Origin: Endozoicomonas arenosclerae
Lineage (GTDB): Bacteria; Pseudomonadota; Gammaproteobacteria; Pseudomonadales; Endozoicomonadaceae
Assembly: GCF_001562015.1 (NCBI RefSeq)
Contig: NZ_LASA01000053.1
Coordinates: 18,638 to 82,637, forward strand
Length of the DNA: 64,000 nucleotides
Direction: 5' to 3'
The notes below the pieces were generated by a model. It saw nothing but the letters and a program-made list of their open reading frames with translations. It did no database searches and was not told where the DNA came from. Position 1 is the first letter of the stretch, and every line of letters begins with the position of its first letter. Positions 52,230-61,289 of the stretch are shown in pieces. The position numbers were made by a program, and so were the translations under genes.

Positions 52230-54377
52230 ATGAGTGGATTTATTTACGAAAAAGACGCCGACGGCATCGTCACCATCACCATGGACATGGAAGGTTCAGT
52301 CAATGCCATGACTGAAGAGTACCGTGGCACCATGGAAGACACGGTAACCCGTCTGGAAGCTGAAGAAAGCATGACCGGTGTCGTTTTCGCTTCTGCCAAA
52401 GACGTATTCTTTGCAGGCGGTAACCTGAACGAGCTGGTTGAAGCCCAGCCCGGTGATGAAGAAGATTACATGGAAGGCCTGGAAGCGGTTAAAGGTCACT
52501 TCCGTCGTCTGGAGAAACTGCCAGTTCCTGTAGTGGCCGCTATTAATGGTGCAGCTCTGGGTGGCGGTTTCGAACTTTGCCTGGGTTGTAACTACCGTAT
52601 CGCCTGGAATAACCGCAGCGTTAAGCTGGGTCTGCCAGAAGTAAACCTGGGCCTGCTGCCAGGTGCCGGTGGTATCGTTCGTACCGTTAATATGCTGGGT
52701 CTGCAAAATGCCCTGCCTTACATCATGGAAGGCAAGCAGATCACTCCGGACAAAGCTCTGGAAGCCGGTCTGATCAATGAGCTGGTCGACACCAAGGAAG
52801 AACTGGTTTCCCGCGCAAAAGCCTGGATTCTGGAAAACAAGGACAACGAAGAAGCGAAAAGCCAGCCCTGGGACCGCAAAGGTCACAAGATCCCTGGTGG
52901 CGATACCAACAACCCACAGGTTGCCCAGCTGCTTGTTATGTCTCCAGCCATGCTGCTGCAAAAGACCAAAGGTTTGATGCCTGCTCCGGAAACCATTCTG
53001 GACTGTGCTGCTGAAGCTGCACGCCTGAGCTTTGACGGCGCTCTGAAAGTAGAAAGCCGTGGTCTGACCAAACTGGTGATGACGCCGGTTGCCAAGAACA
53101 TGATCACCACCTTTTTCTTCCAGATGAACCAGGTGAATGGCGGTGCCAGCCGTCCAAAAGGCATTGAGAAGACCGACGTTAAGAAAGTCGGTGTACTGGG
53201 TGCTGGTGTCATGGGTCAGGGTATTGCTCTGGTATCTGCCATGGCAGGTATCGAAGTGGTTCTGAAAGACCTGACAGTAGAGTCCGCAGAAAAGGGTAAA
53301 GCCTACTCCGACAAGACGCTTTCCAAGCGTGTTGCCCGCGGTCGTATGACTGAAGAGAAAAAAGCAGGCATCCTAAGCCTGATCAAGCCAACCGCGAATA
53401 ACGAAGACCTTCAAGGTTGTGACCTGATTATCGAAGCCGTTTTCGAAGACATCAATCTGAAGAAGAAGATTGTTCAGGAAACCGAACCTTTCCTGGCGGA
53501 AAATGGCACTTACGGTTCCAACACCTCTTCCCTGCCTATTGGACGTCTGGCAGAAGCCAGTCTGAATCCAGAAAACTTTATCGGAATTCACTTTTTCTCC
53601 CCAGTAGACAAAATGCCTCTGGTCGAGATTATCTGCGGTGACAAGACCAGCCAGGAAACTCTGGCCAAGGCTTTTGACTACTCACAGAAAATCAAGAAGA
53701 CACCTATTGTCGTTAATGACTCTTTTGGTTTCTTCACATCTCGTACCTTCGGTAGCTACCTGGATGAAGGCGTTCAGCTGCTGAAAGAAGGTTTCCACCC
53801 AGTAGCTCTGGACAACCTGGCCAACTCCATCGGTATGCCTCTGGGCCCACTGGCTATTTATGACGAAGTGAGCCTTAGCACGTCCCTGAAAGCCAGTGCA
53901 TCTGCTGAAGAACTGGGCCTGCTGGACGTTCACGGTGACAGCACCATTACCCGTGGAGTGATGAGCACCATGGTAGAAGAGCACGGTCGTGGTGGTCGCC
54001 ATCAGGGCGGTGGTTTCTATCAGTACGGTGAAGACGGCAGCAAGGAAATCTGGCCCGGACTCTATGACCTTTACTACAACAAGGATCTGGAAATTCCCAG
54101 CGAAGACGTCAAAGATCGTCTGCTGTTCCGCCAGGTCATTGAAGCTCTGAAAGGTTTGCAGGAAGGCGTTGTCCACTCTGTAGCTGACGCCAATATCGGA
54201 ACCATCATGGGTATCGGTGCTCCTGCGTGGACCGGTGGTCTGATCCAGTTCGTCAATACTTACGGTACTCAGAAGTTCGTAGATCGTGCGACTGAGCTGG
54301 CCGAGAAGTACGGCGACCGCTTTGCTCCTCCTGCTATTGCGGTTGAGAAAGCTGAGAAAGGCGAGCTGTTCGTATAA
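52230..54377 (+). CDS. FadB/FadJ-type enoyl-CoA hydratase/3-hydroxyacyl-CoA dehydrogenase
   Basis: 715 residues, the FadB/FadJ length. Residues 1-290: crotonase domain with FAGGNLNEL and INGAALGGGFELCLGCNYRIA (oxyanion hole), PEVNLGLLPGAGG with the catalytic Glu. From about 315: NAD-binding GVLGAGVMGQGIALVSAMAG, then NTSSLPIG, HFFSPVDKMPLVEII and the C-terminal dehydrogenase lobes (GFFTSRTFGSYLDEG). It hydrates 2-enoyl-CoA and oxidises the (3S)-hydroxy product. It is second in the operon with the thiolase, and a hairpin follows. Confidence 0.92.
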   Translation: MSGFIYEKDADGIVTITMDMEGSVNAMTEEYRGTMEDTVTRLEAEESMTGVVFASAKDVFFAGGNLNELVEAQPGDEEDYMEGLEAVKGHFRRLEKLPVPVVAAINGAALGGGFELCLGCNYRIAWNNRSVKLGLPEVNLGLLPGAGGIVRTVNMLGLQNALPYIMEGKQITPDKALEAGLINELVDTKEELVSRAKAWILENKDNEEAKSQPWDRKGHKIPGGDTNNPQVAQLLVMSPAMLLQKTKGLMPAPETILDCAAEAARLSFDGALKVESRGLTKLVMTPVAKNMITTFFFQMNQVNGGASRPKGIEKTDVKKVGVLGAGVMGQGIALVSAMAGIEVVLKDLTVESAEKGKAYSDKTLSKRVARGRMTEEKKAGILSLIKPTANNEDLQGCDLIIEAVFEDINLKKKIVQETEPFLAENGTYGSNTSSLPIGRLAEASLNPENFIGIHFFSPVDKMPLVEIICGDKTSQETLAKAFDYSQKIKKTPIVVNDSFGFFTSRTFGSYLDEGVQLLKEGFHPVALDNLANSIGMPLGPLAIYDEVSLSTSLKASASAEELGLLDVHGDSTITRGVMSTMVEEHGRGGRHQGGGFYQYGEDGSKEIWPGLYDLYYNKDLEIPSEDVKDRLLFRQVIEALKGLQEGVVHSVADANIGTIMGIGAPAWTGGLIQFVNTYGTQKFVDRATELAEKYGDRFAPPAIAVEKAEKGELFV

Positions 54378-54391
54378 CCTTGTTCGCTCAT

Positions 54392-54420
54392 AGCTCCTGC
54401 TCGCTTCGGGCAGGAGCTTT
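54392..54420 (+). terminator. Hairpin terminator after the fadB-type gene
   Basis: AGCTCCTGC and GCAGGAGCT enclose an 8-base loop, followed by TTT. It is probably partial, since the racemase gene follows 40 bases later on the same strand. Confidence 0.55.
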
Positions 54421-54459
54421 AAGCAACCCAATAACAATAAAAATCTGGAGATGTAGGCA

Positions 54460-55584
54460 ATGGGTCCCCTGACAGGTTATAAAATCATCGAACTCGCCGG
54501 CATTGGCCCCGGCCCTTTCTGCGGCATGCTGCTGGCTGATATGGGTGCGGAAGTCATTGTTGTTGAACGAGCCAGTTCTGATCATGTCGCACCAGACGTC
54601 ACCCGCCGTGGCAAAAAGTCTATTGCCCTGAACCTCAAAAGTAAGGAAGGTTTGGAAACCTTGCTGAATCTGGTAGAGGGTGCCGATGCCATTTTTGAAG
54701 GCTTTCGTCCCGGCGTTGCCGAGCGACTGGGCGTAGGCCCGGAAGAGTGTCAGAAGCGAAACCCCAAAATTGTTTATGGTCGCATGACTGGCTGGGGACA
54801 AATCGGTCCACTGGCTCAGGCGGCTGGCCATGATATCAATTACATTTCCCTGACGGGCGCTTTATATGCGACAGGTCGCAAACATGAAAAGCCGGTTCCA
54901 CCACTGAACCTGGTGGGCGATTACGGTGGCGGTGCGATGTTCCTCGCAGTGGGTATTCTGGCAGGTTTGCTGGAAGCTCAAAAAACCGGTCAAGGTCAGG
55001 TGATTGACGCTGCCATGACCGACGGCTCAGCACTGCTGATGGCTATGTTTAATTCATTCCATGCCATGGGTATCTGGAGCAACCAGCGTGGCAGCAACCT
55101 GCTGGATAGTGGCGCTCACTTCTATGACACCTACGAAACCCAGGACGGCAAATACGTTTCTCTGGGTTCTATTGAGCCTCAGTTCTATAGCCTGTTGATT
55201 GAAAAAGCCAACCTGGATCCCAGCGTGTTTGGTGATCAGCACAATGCTTCTCGCTGGCCTGAATACAAGGAAAAACTGGAAGTCATTTTCAAGACCAAGA
55301 CTCAGGCCGAGTGGTGTGAACTGATGGAAGGCACTGACGTCTGCTTTGCTCCGGTTCTCGACTTCCTGGAAGCCCCCCAACATCCACACAATGTCGCACG
55401 TAACACCTACATCGACATTGATGGCATGACCCAACCTGCTCCGGCACCACGTTTCAGCCGTACACCTTCCGAGGTGAGCCATGGTTCGAAAGCGGCAGGA
55501 GTGGATACCGAAAGTGTACTGGGTGAATGGGGCTTCTCGGCAGAAAAAATCCAGTCACTGAAGAATGCTGGAGCACTCAGCTAA
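54460..55584 (+). CDS. Alpha-methylacyl-CoA racemase (CaiB/BaiF family III)
   Basis: 374 residues, one domain size for AMACR/MCR. All three catalytic elements of the racemase are visible: His in [16 protein letters not shown], Asp in [12 protein letters not shown] and Glu in [13 protein letters not shown]. CoA-binding LNLKSKEG and the RPGVAERLG motif are also present. It interconverts (2R)- and (2S)-methylacyl-CoA, needed because the dehydrogenases accept one form. In sterol or C27 bile-acid breakdown it acts on the 25-methyl centre. GGAGATG precedes the ATG. Confidence 0.87.
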   Translation: MGPLTGYKIIELAGIGPGPFCGMLLADMGAEVIVVERASSDHVAPDVTRRGKKSIALNLKSKEGLETLLNLVEGADAIFEGFRPGVAERLGVGPEECQKRNPKIVYGRMTGWGQIGPLAQAAGHDINYISLTGALYATGRKHEKPVPPLNLVGDYGGGAMFLAVGILAGLLEAQKTGQGQVIDAAMTDGSALLMAMFNSFHAMGIWSNQRGSNLLDSGAHFYDTYETQDGKYVSLGSIEPQFYSLLIEKANLDPSVFGDQHNASRWPEYKEKLEVIFKTKTQAEWCELMEGTDVCFAPVLDFLEAPQHPHNVARNTYIDIDGMTQPAPAPRFSRTPSEVSHGSKAAGVDTESVLGEWGFSAEKIQSLKNAGALS

Positions 55585-55601
55585 GCGTTCAGAAATCACT
55601 T

Positions 55602-55681
55602 GTTCCCATGCTCCGGTGTGGGAACCGGTTTAAGAAAAGAAATTAGCGGAAGATTTTGTTTTTCATCGCAACGATGAAAAA
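55602..55681 (+). promoter_or_regulatory. Two leader hairpins before the DUF35-Ltp operon
   Basis: GTTCCCA/TGGGAAC (55602-55625), then TTTTTCATCG-CAA-CGATGAAAAA (55659-55681), a 10-bp perfect stem ending 36 bases before the start codon. They could end the racemase transcript or protect the downstream message. Confidence 0.45.
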
Positions 55682-55717
55682 TGTTTCACGATAAAAACAA
55701 CAAAAGGAGTGATAAAT

Positions 55718-56713
55718 ATGCCGCAAAATGAGCCAGAGGTGCTTAGCCAGGCATTTACGCTCGGCTACACCTACACCCGCTCTACCGGCCCCGTTGTAGG
55801 TCAATTCCTGACCGGGCTGCGCGACCGTAAACTCATCGGCAACAAAGCCAGTGACGGTAAGGTTTATGTTCCACCTATGGAATACGATCCAAAAACCGCT
55901 GAGGCTATCACTGATTTTGTCGATGTAGCTGAAACCGGTGTGGTCAAAACCTGGTCATGGGTCAATGAGCCTAATGAAAAGCATCTTCTGAGAAAACCTT
56001 TTGCTTTTGCCATGATTCAGCTGGACGGCACCGATGTACCCATGCTGCATATGGTGGATGCGGGCAGTCAGGATGCCATGAGCACAGGCATGAAAGTTCA
56101 GGTTCGCTGGGCGGATGAAACCCAGGGACTGATTACTGATATTGCCTGCTTCGAACCCGTTACTGAAGACTCGAAAGTGGCTGAAAAGCCTGCAGCTTCC
56201 GATCTTGAGCCCATTACCGGTGTGGAATCTCCAGTCTATCTGGAATACAACTTCACAGCAGGTAAAGCGACGGCTACCTTCCTTTCCAACATTAAGAAAG
56301 GCAAACTCACTGGCGGTAAGTGTTCAGAGTGTTCCGCTGTTTATGTCCCCCCTCGTGGTTCATGCCCAGCCTGTGGCGTAGCAAATGATGAGAATGTTGA
56401 GCTGAGCAACAAGGCCACCGTTCAGTCTTTCACCATTATTTCGATCCCTATTCCCGGCAACCCGATCAAACCGCCTTTTGTCGTGGCCAACCTGATGGTT
56501 GATGGTGCTCACCAGTCCTTTCTGCACATTGTCAGCGGTTGCGAGAACAGTGATGTTCGTATCGGCATGCGGGTAGAAGCCGTATGGAAGCCTGAAGAAG
56601 AGTGGACTCACGCGATGGAAAGCATTGCTTACTTCCAGCCCATTGACGAGCCCGATATTCCTCGTGAAGAGATTGGTCGACTAACGCCAAAGGGGGAGAA
56701 GAACGATGCGTGA
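55718..56713 (+). CDS. DUF35 OB-fold protein, tandem (Rv3521-like)
   Basis: 332 residues from the ATG at 55718 (AAGGAG 8 bases upstream); a GTG at 55709 lies too close to that site. There are two DUF35 units. The first (about 15-140) lacks the zinc cysteines. The second has CSECSAVYVPPRGSCPACG, a four-Cys zinc knuckle, then an OB-fold. Such proteins bind thiolase-fold partners and help position CoA substrates. Its stop overlaps the next gene by 8 bases. The order DUF35-Ltp-Ltp is that of Rv3521-Rv3523 in the mycobacterial cholesterol regulon. Confidence 0.85.
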   Translation: MPQNEPEVLSQAFTLGYTYTRSTGPVVGQFLTGLRDRKLIGNKASDGKVYVPPMEYDPKTAEAITDFVDVAETGVVKTWSWVNEPNEKHLLRKPFAFAMIQLDGTDVPMLHMVDAGSQDAMSTGMKVQVRWADETQGLITDIACFEPVTEDSKVAEKPAASDLEPITGVESPVYLEYNFTAGKATATFLSNIKKGKLTGGKCSECSAVYVPPRGSCPACGVANDENVELSNKATVQSFTIISIPIPGNPIKPPFVVANLMVDGAHQSFLHIVSGCENSDVRIGMRVEAVWKPEEEWTHAMESIAYFQPIDEPDIPREEIGRLTPKGEKNDA

Positions 56714-57764
56714 TATTGCCGTTGTAGCCTATGCACAGAACCCTATTGTTCGGGATGCGGGTGCCAATAACGAAGTTGAGTTGATCATGCCTGTGGTCAA
56801 CGAAGTATTAAAAGAAGCTGGGCTGAAAGACATTCATGATGTCGACTTCACCTGCTCAGGCAGCTGTGATTATCTGCAGGGTGCCGCTTTTGCCTTCGTT
56901 GCCGGTGTTGATGCTTTGGGTGCAGTGCCACCTATCAAAGAATCCCACGTTGAGATGGACGCAGCCTGGGCGCTGTACGAAAGTATCCTGAAAATCAACA
57001 TGGGTGCAGCAGAGTCTGCCCTGATTTACGGATTTGCCAAATCCAGCCCCGGTAAGCTGGCTCAGGTACTGTCTCAACAGCTGGACCCTTACTACTACTC
57101 GCCACTGTGGCCTGACGTTGTCAGTCTGAATGCCATGCAGGCTCGTTCCGCTATGGAAGCCGGTGTTCTGACGGAAGAAGACATGGCTGAAGTCGTCAGT
57201 CGTTCACGTGCAAACGCGAAATCTAACGACAAAGCTCAACTGTCTGGAGATTATTCGGTAGAACAGCTGCTGGAAGAGCCAGAATATATTGCGCCCCTGC
57301 GAAAGCATGACTGCCCTCCTGTCTCTGACGGTGCTTCAGCAATGATTATCTGCACCGTTGAGAAAGCCAAAGAGTGGGGACTGCCCTACGCCGTCATCAA
57401 AGCGATGGATCATCGTATCGAGACCCATAACTTTGGTGCCCGTGATCTGACTGTTTCCGAGTCCACCGCTATTGCCGCTGAGGCCGTAGGTGTGAATTCT
57501 GCAAAGGTGGATGTAGCTGAAATTCATGCGCCCTTCAGTCATCAGGAAATCATCCTGAAAAAAGCACTGGGTCTGGGTGATGACACAGTGGTCAACCCTT
57601 CCGGTGGCCCTCTGGCCGGCAACGTGATGATGGCTGCAGGCCTTGACCGAATTGGTGAAGTTGCCCGTCGCATTATCAATGGGGAAGCAAAACGCGGTGT
57701 CGCTCATGCCACCAGCGGACCTTGCTTGCAGCACAACATGGTCACGGTACTGGAGGCAGAATAA
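56706..57764 (+). CDS. Thiolase-fold lipid-transfer-type protein, Ltp4-like (Rv3522-like)
   Basis: 352 residues. The thiolase fold is recognisable (DFTCSGSCDYLQGAAFAFVAG; PPVSDGASAMIICTVEKAKEWG; VNPSGGPLAGNVMMAAGLDR), but the usual thiolase Cys-His-Cys set is not all present. The C-terminus reads HATSGPCLQHNMVTVLE. It probably acts with the DUF35 protein and the next gene in a C-C bond step such as retro-aldol cleavage, by analogy with Ltp2. GGGGGAG precedes the ATG inside the DUF35 gene. Confidence 0.82.
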   Translation: MRDIAVVAYAQNPIVRDAGANNEVELIMPVVNEVLKEAGLKDIHDVDFTCSGSCDYLQGAAFAFVAGVDALGAVPPIKESHVEMDAAWALYESILKINMGAAESALIYGFAKSSPGKLAQVLSQQLDPYYYSPLWPDVVSLNAMQARSAMEAGVLTEEDMAEVVSRSRANAKSNDKAQLSGDYSVEQLLEEPEYIAPLRKHDCPPVSDGASAMIICTVEKAKEWGLPYAVIKAMDHRIETHNFGARDLTVSESTAIAAEAVGVNSAKVDVAEIHAPFSHQEIILKKALGLGDDTVVNPSGGPLAGNVMMAAGLDRIGEVARRIINGEAKRGVAHATSGPCLQHNMVTVLEAE

Positions 57765-58927
57765 TGGCTGAATTAGCAGCAGTGGTCGGTGTTGGACAAA
57801 CCAAATACCAGACCAAAAGATCCGACGTTTCTATTGCAGGCCTGGTTCGTGAAGCCGCCGTTAATGCATTGAAAGACGCTGAGCTGACCTGGGACGACAT
57901 TGACGCCGTTATTGTCGGTAAAGCGCCTGATATGTTTGAAGGCATCATTATGCCGGAAGCCTATCTGACCGACGCTCTGGGCTGTAATGGCAAACCCATG
58001 TTGCGTGTTCACACTGCAGGCTCTGTTGGAGGTTCAACCGCTATCGTAGCAGCGTCTTATGTTCAGAGCGGCATGTTCAAGCGTATTCTGACCGTTGCTT
58101 TCGAGAAGCAGTCAGAGTCCAACGCCATGTGGGCTCTGTCTAACCCACAGCCATTCTCGCCACACCTGAATGCCGGTGCCGGTGGTTACTTCGCACCGAT
58201 TATCCGTGAATATATGCGTCGCAGTAATGCGCCATACAATGCGGGTATTCGTGTTGCTACCAAAGACCGTCTGCATGGTGCATTGAACCCTCTTGCTCAT
58301 TTGAAGCTGGGAGAGATCACTGAAGAACAGGTAGAACACTCCGGAATGCTTTGGGATCCTATTCGTATGCTGGAATCCTGCCCTTCTTCCGACGGTGCCT
58401 GTGCCATGATCATCGCCAACGAAGAGCTGGCTGAACAGTCTCCGAAGAAGCCTGCCTGGATTCGTGGTACTGCTATGCGCTCCGAACCTACCATGTTCGC
58501 GGAACGTGAAGAGGTTAACCCTCTGGCGGGTCGTCAGTGTGCTGCCGACGTATATCAACAGGCTGGCATCACCAATCCCCGTAAGGAGATTGACTGTGCA
58601 GAAATCTATGTACCTTTCTCCTGGTATGAGCCCATGTGGCTGGAAAACCTGGGCTTTGCCGAAGAAGGTGAAGGTTGGAAGCTGACCATGGACAATGTTA
58701 CTTCATTGATCGATGGCGGTGATACGCCCTGGAACCCATCCGGCGGTGTACTGTCTTCCAACCCCATCGGTGCATCCGGCATGATCCGTTTTGCTGAGGC
58801 TGCCCAGCAGGTGCGTGGCGAATGTGGTGACCACCAGGTGCCCGGTGCTAAAACCGCCATGGGCCATGCCTACGGTGGTGGTGCTCAATTCTACGCTATG
58901 TGGATTGTGAGTTCCGATAAGTCCTGA
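57764..58927 (+). CDS. Thiolase-fold lipid-transfer-type protein, Ltp3-like (Rv3523-like)
   Basis: 387 residues from the ATG at 57764, which shares one base with the previous stop (TAATG); an in-frame start at 57722 lies inside the preceding gene. Pattern: AAVVGVGQTKYQTKRSDVSIAGLVREA, MLRVHTAGSVGGSTAIVAASYV (Ser/Thr-rich nucleophile loop without the thiolase Cys), CPSSDGACAMIIA and WNPSGGVLSSNPIGASG. It is the last gene of the operon before a strong terminator. Its role is inferred with its Ltp4-like and DUF35 partners. Confidence 0.84.
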   Translation: MAELAAVVGVGQTKYQTKRSDVSIAGLVREAAVNALKDAELTWDDIDAVIVGKAPDMFEGIIMPEAYLTDALGCNGKPMLRVHTAGSVGGSTAIVAASYVQSGMFKRILTVAFEKQSESNAMWALSNPQPFSPHLNAGAGGYFAPIIREYMRRSNAPYNAGIRVATKDRLHGALNPLAHLKLGEITEEQVEHSGMLWDPIRMLESCPSSDGACAMIIANEELAEQSPKKPAWIRGTAMRSEPTMFAEREEVNPLAGRQCAADVYQQAGITNPRKEIDCAEIYVPFSWYEPMWLENLGFAEEGEGWKLTMDNVTSLIDGGDTPWNPSGGVLSSNPIGASGMIRFAEAAQQVRGECGDHQVPGAKTAMGHAYGGGAQFYAMWIVSSDKS

Positions 58928-58933
58928 TTTTTT

Positions 58934-58957
58934 GGGGCGGAGTTCTTCCGCCCCTTT
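58934..58957 (+). terminator. Rho-independent terminator after the Ltp operon
   Basis: GGGGCGGA, a 5-base loop, TCCGCCCC, then TTTCCTTC. It starts 7 bases after the stop at 58927. Confidence 0.8.
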
Positions 58958-59014
58958 CCTTCTCTATAAAGAAAACCATCTATCCTTGCATTTTTGCTTT
59001 CACGGAATGCACTG

Positions 59015-59824
59015 ATGCCTCCCGTCCCCATGACAACCGATGACTATGAGTCACTGTTTCAGTGTCACAGCGAGAATGTTCAGCCATTACTTCTGACAGA
59101 AAGTCATTATGGCGATGTTATGGCGATCAGAATCAATGATTTTATCCCCGCTTTTGACATTCTGGATCGGCATCTGAATCAAACGCCTCCTTACCCTATT
59201 CTGAAAACCCAGGCCAACGCCCTGGAAACCCCAATGCCCTGTGAATGGGGTTATTTCATTGAACAGCAACTCTATGAAATTATTAAACAGTTCTCACAAC
59301 GGTATAAAGACAGCTGGACGGCCAGGTACTGGGAGAGAACATTGAATCAGTGGCCCTATGTCACATACAACCGAGCCACTTTGTATAACAGGACAGAGGC
59401 TGTGACTAAATCACATACCTTTTTGCCTCATTGTGATGCAATAGGAGGATGGGTTTGCCAGTTATGGCGCTGCACTCTGCCCGCAGAGCTCAGTCATACC
59501 GCTTTTTATAAGATACTGGGAAGTTTCAGTTGTCATGACAGCCTTGAAGTCACCTGGCGAAAACTGGAAGCAGAGGGCTATCTATCCCCACCGCCAACCT
59601 GGTGGCAAACTTCCGGACTGCCCGGTAAAGAAGACCAGATTCAGCAATATTCAACGTTAGCCAATAACAGAAATACACTGATTATTTATCCCACTTCACT
59701 CTACCACTCACCCTGGTATTCAAAATCGCTGACCCAATGCAGAAGCCTGATTCAATGGTTTTTAGAACCACACGCTTTTTTCAGTAACGAGGTCATAAGA
59801 TCACTGTCGTATATCAAAATTTAA
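59015..59824 (+). CDS. Iron/2-oxoglutarate oxygenase-like protein (DUF6445-like)
   Basis: 269 residues from the ATG at 59015; a second ATG at 59030 is possible. The C-terminal half shows a plausible His-x-Asp metal pair (LPHCDAIGGW), then TAFYK, and after it NTLIIYPTSLYHSPWY with the distal His. That order matches DUF6445-type prolyl-hydroxylase-like enzymes, often found beside natural-product genes. The substrate is unknown. It leads the orphan cluster that continues with DUF397, a cupin protein, a formyltransferase and an exporter on the other strand. Confidence 0.6.
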   Translation: MPPVPMTTDDYESLFQCHSENVQPLLLTESHYGDVMAIRINDFIPAFDILDRHLNQTPPYPILKTQANALETPMPCEWGYFIEQQLYEIIKQFSQRYKDSWTARYWERTLNQWPYVTYNRATLYNRTEAVTKSHTFLPHCDAIGGWVCQLWRCTLPAELSHTAFYKILGSFSCHDSLEVTWRKLEAEGYLSPPPTWWQTSGLPGKEDQIQQYSTLANNRNTLIIYPTSLYHSPWYSKSLTQCRSLIQWFLEPHAFFSNEVIRSLSYIKI

Positions 59825-59953
59825 TTATGCATTCCTTTTATTAAAAATAAATCATCTATGATATTCGAAAGAATTATGATGTCTGACAGCGGCTTGGCTA
59901 TAGTCTTAATGCACAACTCAGCAAGAGTGTTCGTTCAATCCGAGGACTTGAAA

Positions 59954-60154
59954 ATGAAAGTTGTATTTAAAGACACTGATTTCAAAACCAGCTCCTTCAC
60001 ACACGGAGTTATCTCTTGTGTTGAAGTGGCCATTAAAGATGGTCATATAGCTGTGCGAAATAACCGCCGCCCGGAAAAAGGCATGGTGTTATTCGATGAA
60101 CTGGAATGGTCTGCATTTCTCAAAGGTGTAAAAAACAACGAGTTTGAACTTTAG
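59954..60154 (+). CDS. DUF397 domain protein (copy 2)
   Basis: 66 residues from the ATG at 59954, with GAGG 8 bases upstream; a longer frame from 59858 has no such signal. Pattern: KTSSFTHGVISCVEVAIKDG, IAVRNNRRPEKGMVLF, LEWSAFLKGVKNNEFEL. It ends in TAG and is paralogous to the gene at 38646. It lies between the two oxygenase-like genes, so it could be a regulator, a protein partner, or a substrate of that cluster. None of these is shown. Confidence 0.8.
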   Translation: MKVVFKDTDFKTSSFTHGVISCVEVAIKDGHIAVRNNRRPEKGMVLFDELEWSAFLKGVKNNEFEL

Positions 60155-60369
60155 GCTGCCACAGTCCAGTAAATATCAGACTCATCGTTCCCACTATTTG
60201 GGACAGCGCTTTATTCATCTGACGGCATTTCGACTCTGGTGATATAAATAGACTTATCCAGCCGCTGTCCCAATTACAAAATATCTCAGTCCAAGCACTT
60301 TATTGTCCTATCCATGATGTTTCTCCAATGATTATAAATGTTTCATTAGTTTTAAATTGATCAAATAAG

Positions 60370-61284
60370 ATGACAAATGATCCGGAAATCAGAAATAAAG
60401 AATTGATTGACCAGTTAGCAAGCGTCACTGCTGATTTTTGCAAACCAGGGATATTGAAAGAAAAAGCCGCAAGCCCACTTTTATACTCCGACATTAAAAC
60501 GATTCTTCATGCTGTTGCAGACAAGGCTTCAGTCATCAGCCCTACCCTTCGTTTGATGAAGAATCATGGTGTACAACTGGATCTGGCTCAAATACTGATA
60601 CAAAACCCACCTTCTCACACTGAAAGACTTGAAGACTGGTATTACAAGATTTTTAAAGACGACAATATATGTATTATTATCGGTCAACTGGCTGGTTATT
60701 TTTCTGATATTGTTTCTCGTATAAAAGGGATTCATCCGACTCTTTCAAACACCGTTCAGGATCCATTTCTCACACTCCAGCCCAGCCTGTTAATGGGTGA
60801 TTACGACTTCACACCTTTCGGCATCCATGAAGACGGTTATGGAGTCAGCGTCATTCATTTTCATTTGGGGCCCTGTAGCAAATACATGACGTTCTGGAGC
60901 CGAGACCTGCTCTCTGAATTGACGGGAAGTTCTGAACGATTTTATGCCTCCAACCCAAGGCATCAGAGATCTTACAGCAGCCTTATTCCATTAGGAGAAA
61001 CCTGGTGTATTGAGCCAGGGGATGTCTTTTATATTCCTGAAGATATGCCCCATATTGGCCATGCAACCGGCTTTTCAGCCAGTTTTATGATCATTCTTGA
61101 ACGGCTGACCAAAAGCGACTGGTATGGAAAAGCCCTGGCCCAACTACTGGAACACCTGGAAAATCAACAGCCACTACCAAACTGGTTAACAGATGCCAGT
61201 AAACAGTTTCAACAAAGTGTTCAGAATAATTCCGGAATAGTGCCTTCTCACCATCCAGCAAAACCTCCGAAAACCAGGGAGTAA
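60370..61284 (+). CDS. Cupin/JmjC-like iron-dependent oxygenase
   Basis: 304 residues. The central cupin shows GIHEDGYGVSVIHFHLGP (His-x-Asp pair) and, about 90 residues on, PGDVFYIPEDMPHIGHATGFSASFM, typical of the JmjC/cupin-4 fold. The N-terminal 110 residues are helical. It could hydroxylate a peptide or small molecule using 2-oxoglutarate and Fe(II). The formyltransferase starts 6 bases after its stop, so the two are cotranscribed. The start ATG at 60370 has only a weak ribosome site. Confidence 0.65.
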   Translation: MTNDPEIRNKELIDQLASVTADFCKPGILKEKAASPLLYSDIKTILHAVADKASVISPTLRLMKNHGVQLDLAQILIQNPPSHTERLEDWYYKIFKDDNICIIIGQLAGYFSDIVSRIKGIHPTLSNTVQDPFLTLQPSLLMGDYDFTPFGIHEDGYGVSVIHFHLGPCSKYMTFWSRDLLSELTGSSERFYASNPRHQRSYSSLIPLGETWCIEPGDVFYIPEDMPHIGHATGFSASFMIILERLTKSDWYGKALAQLLEHLENQQPLPNWLTDASKQFQQSVQNNSGIVPSHHPAKPPKTRE

Positions 61285-61289
61285 TTTCC

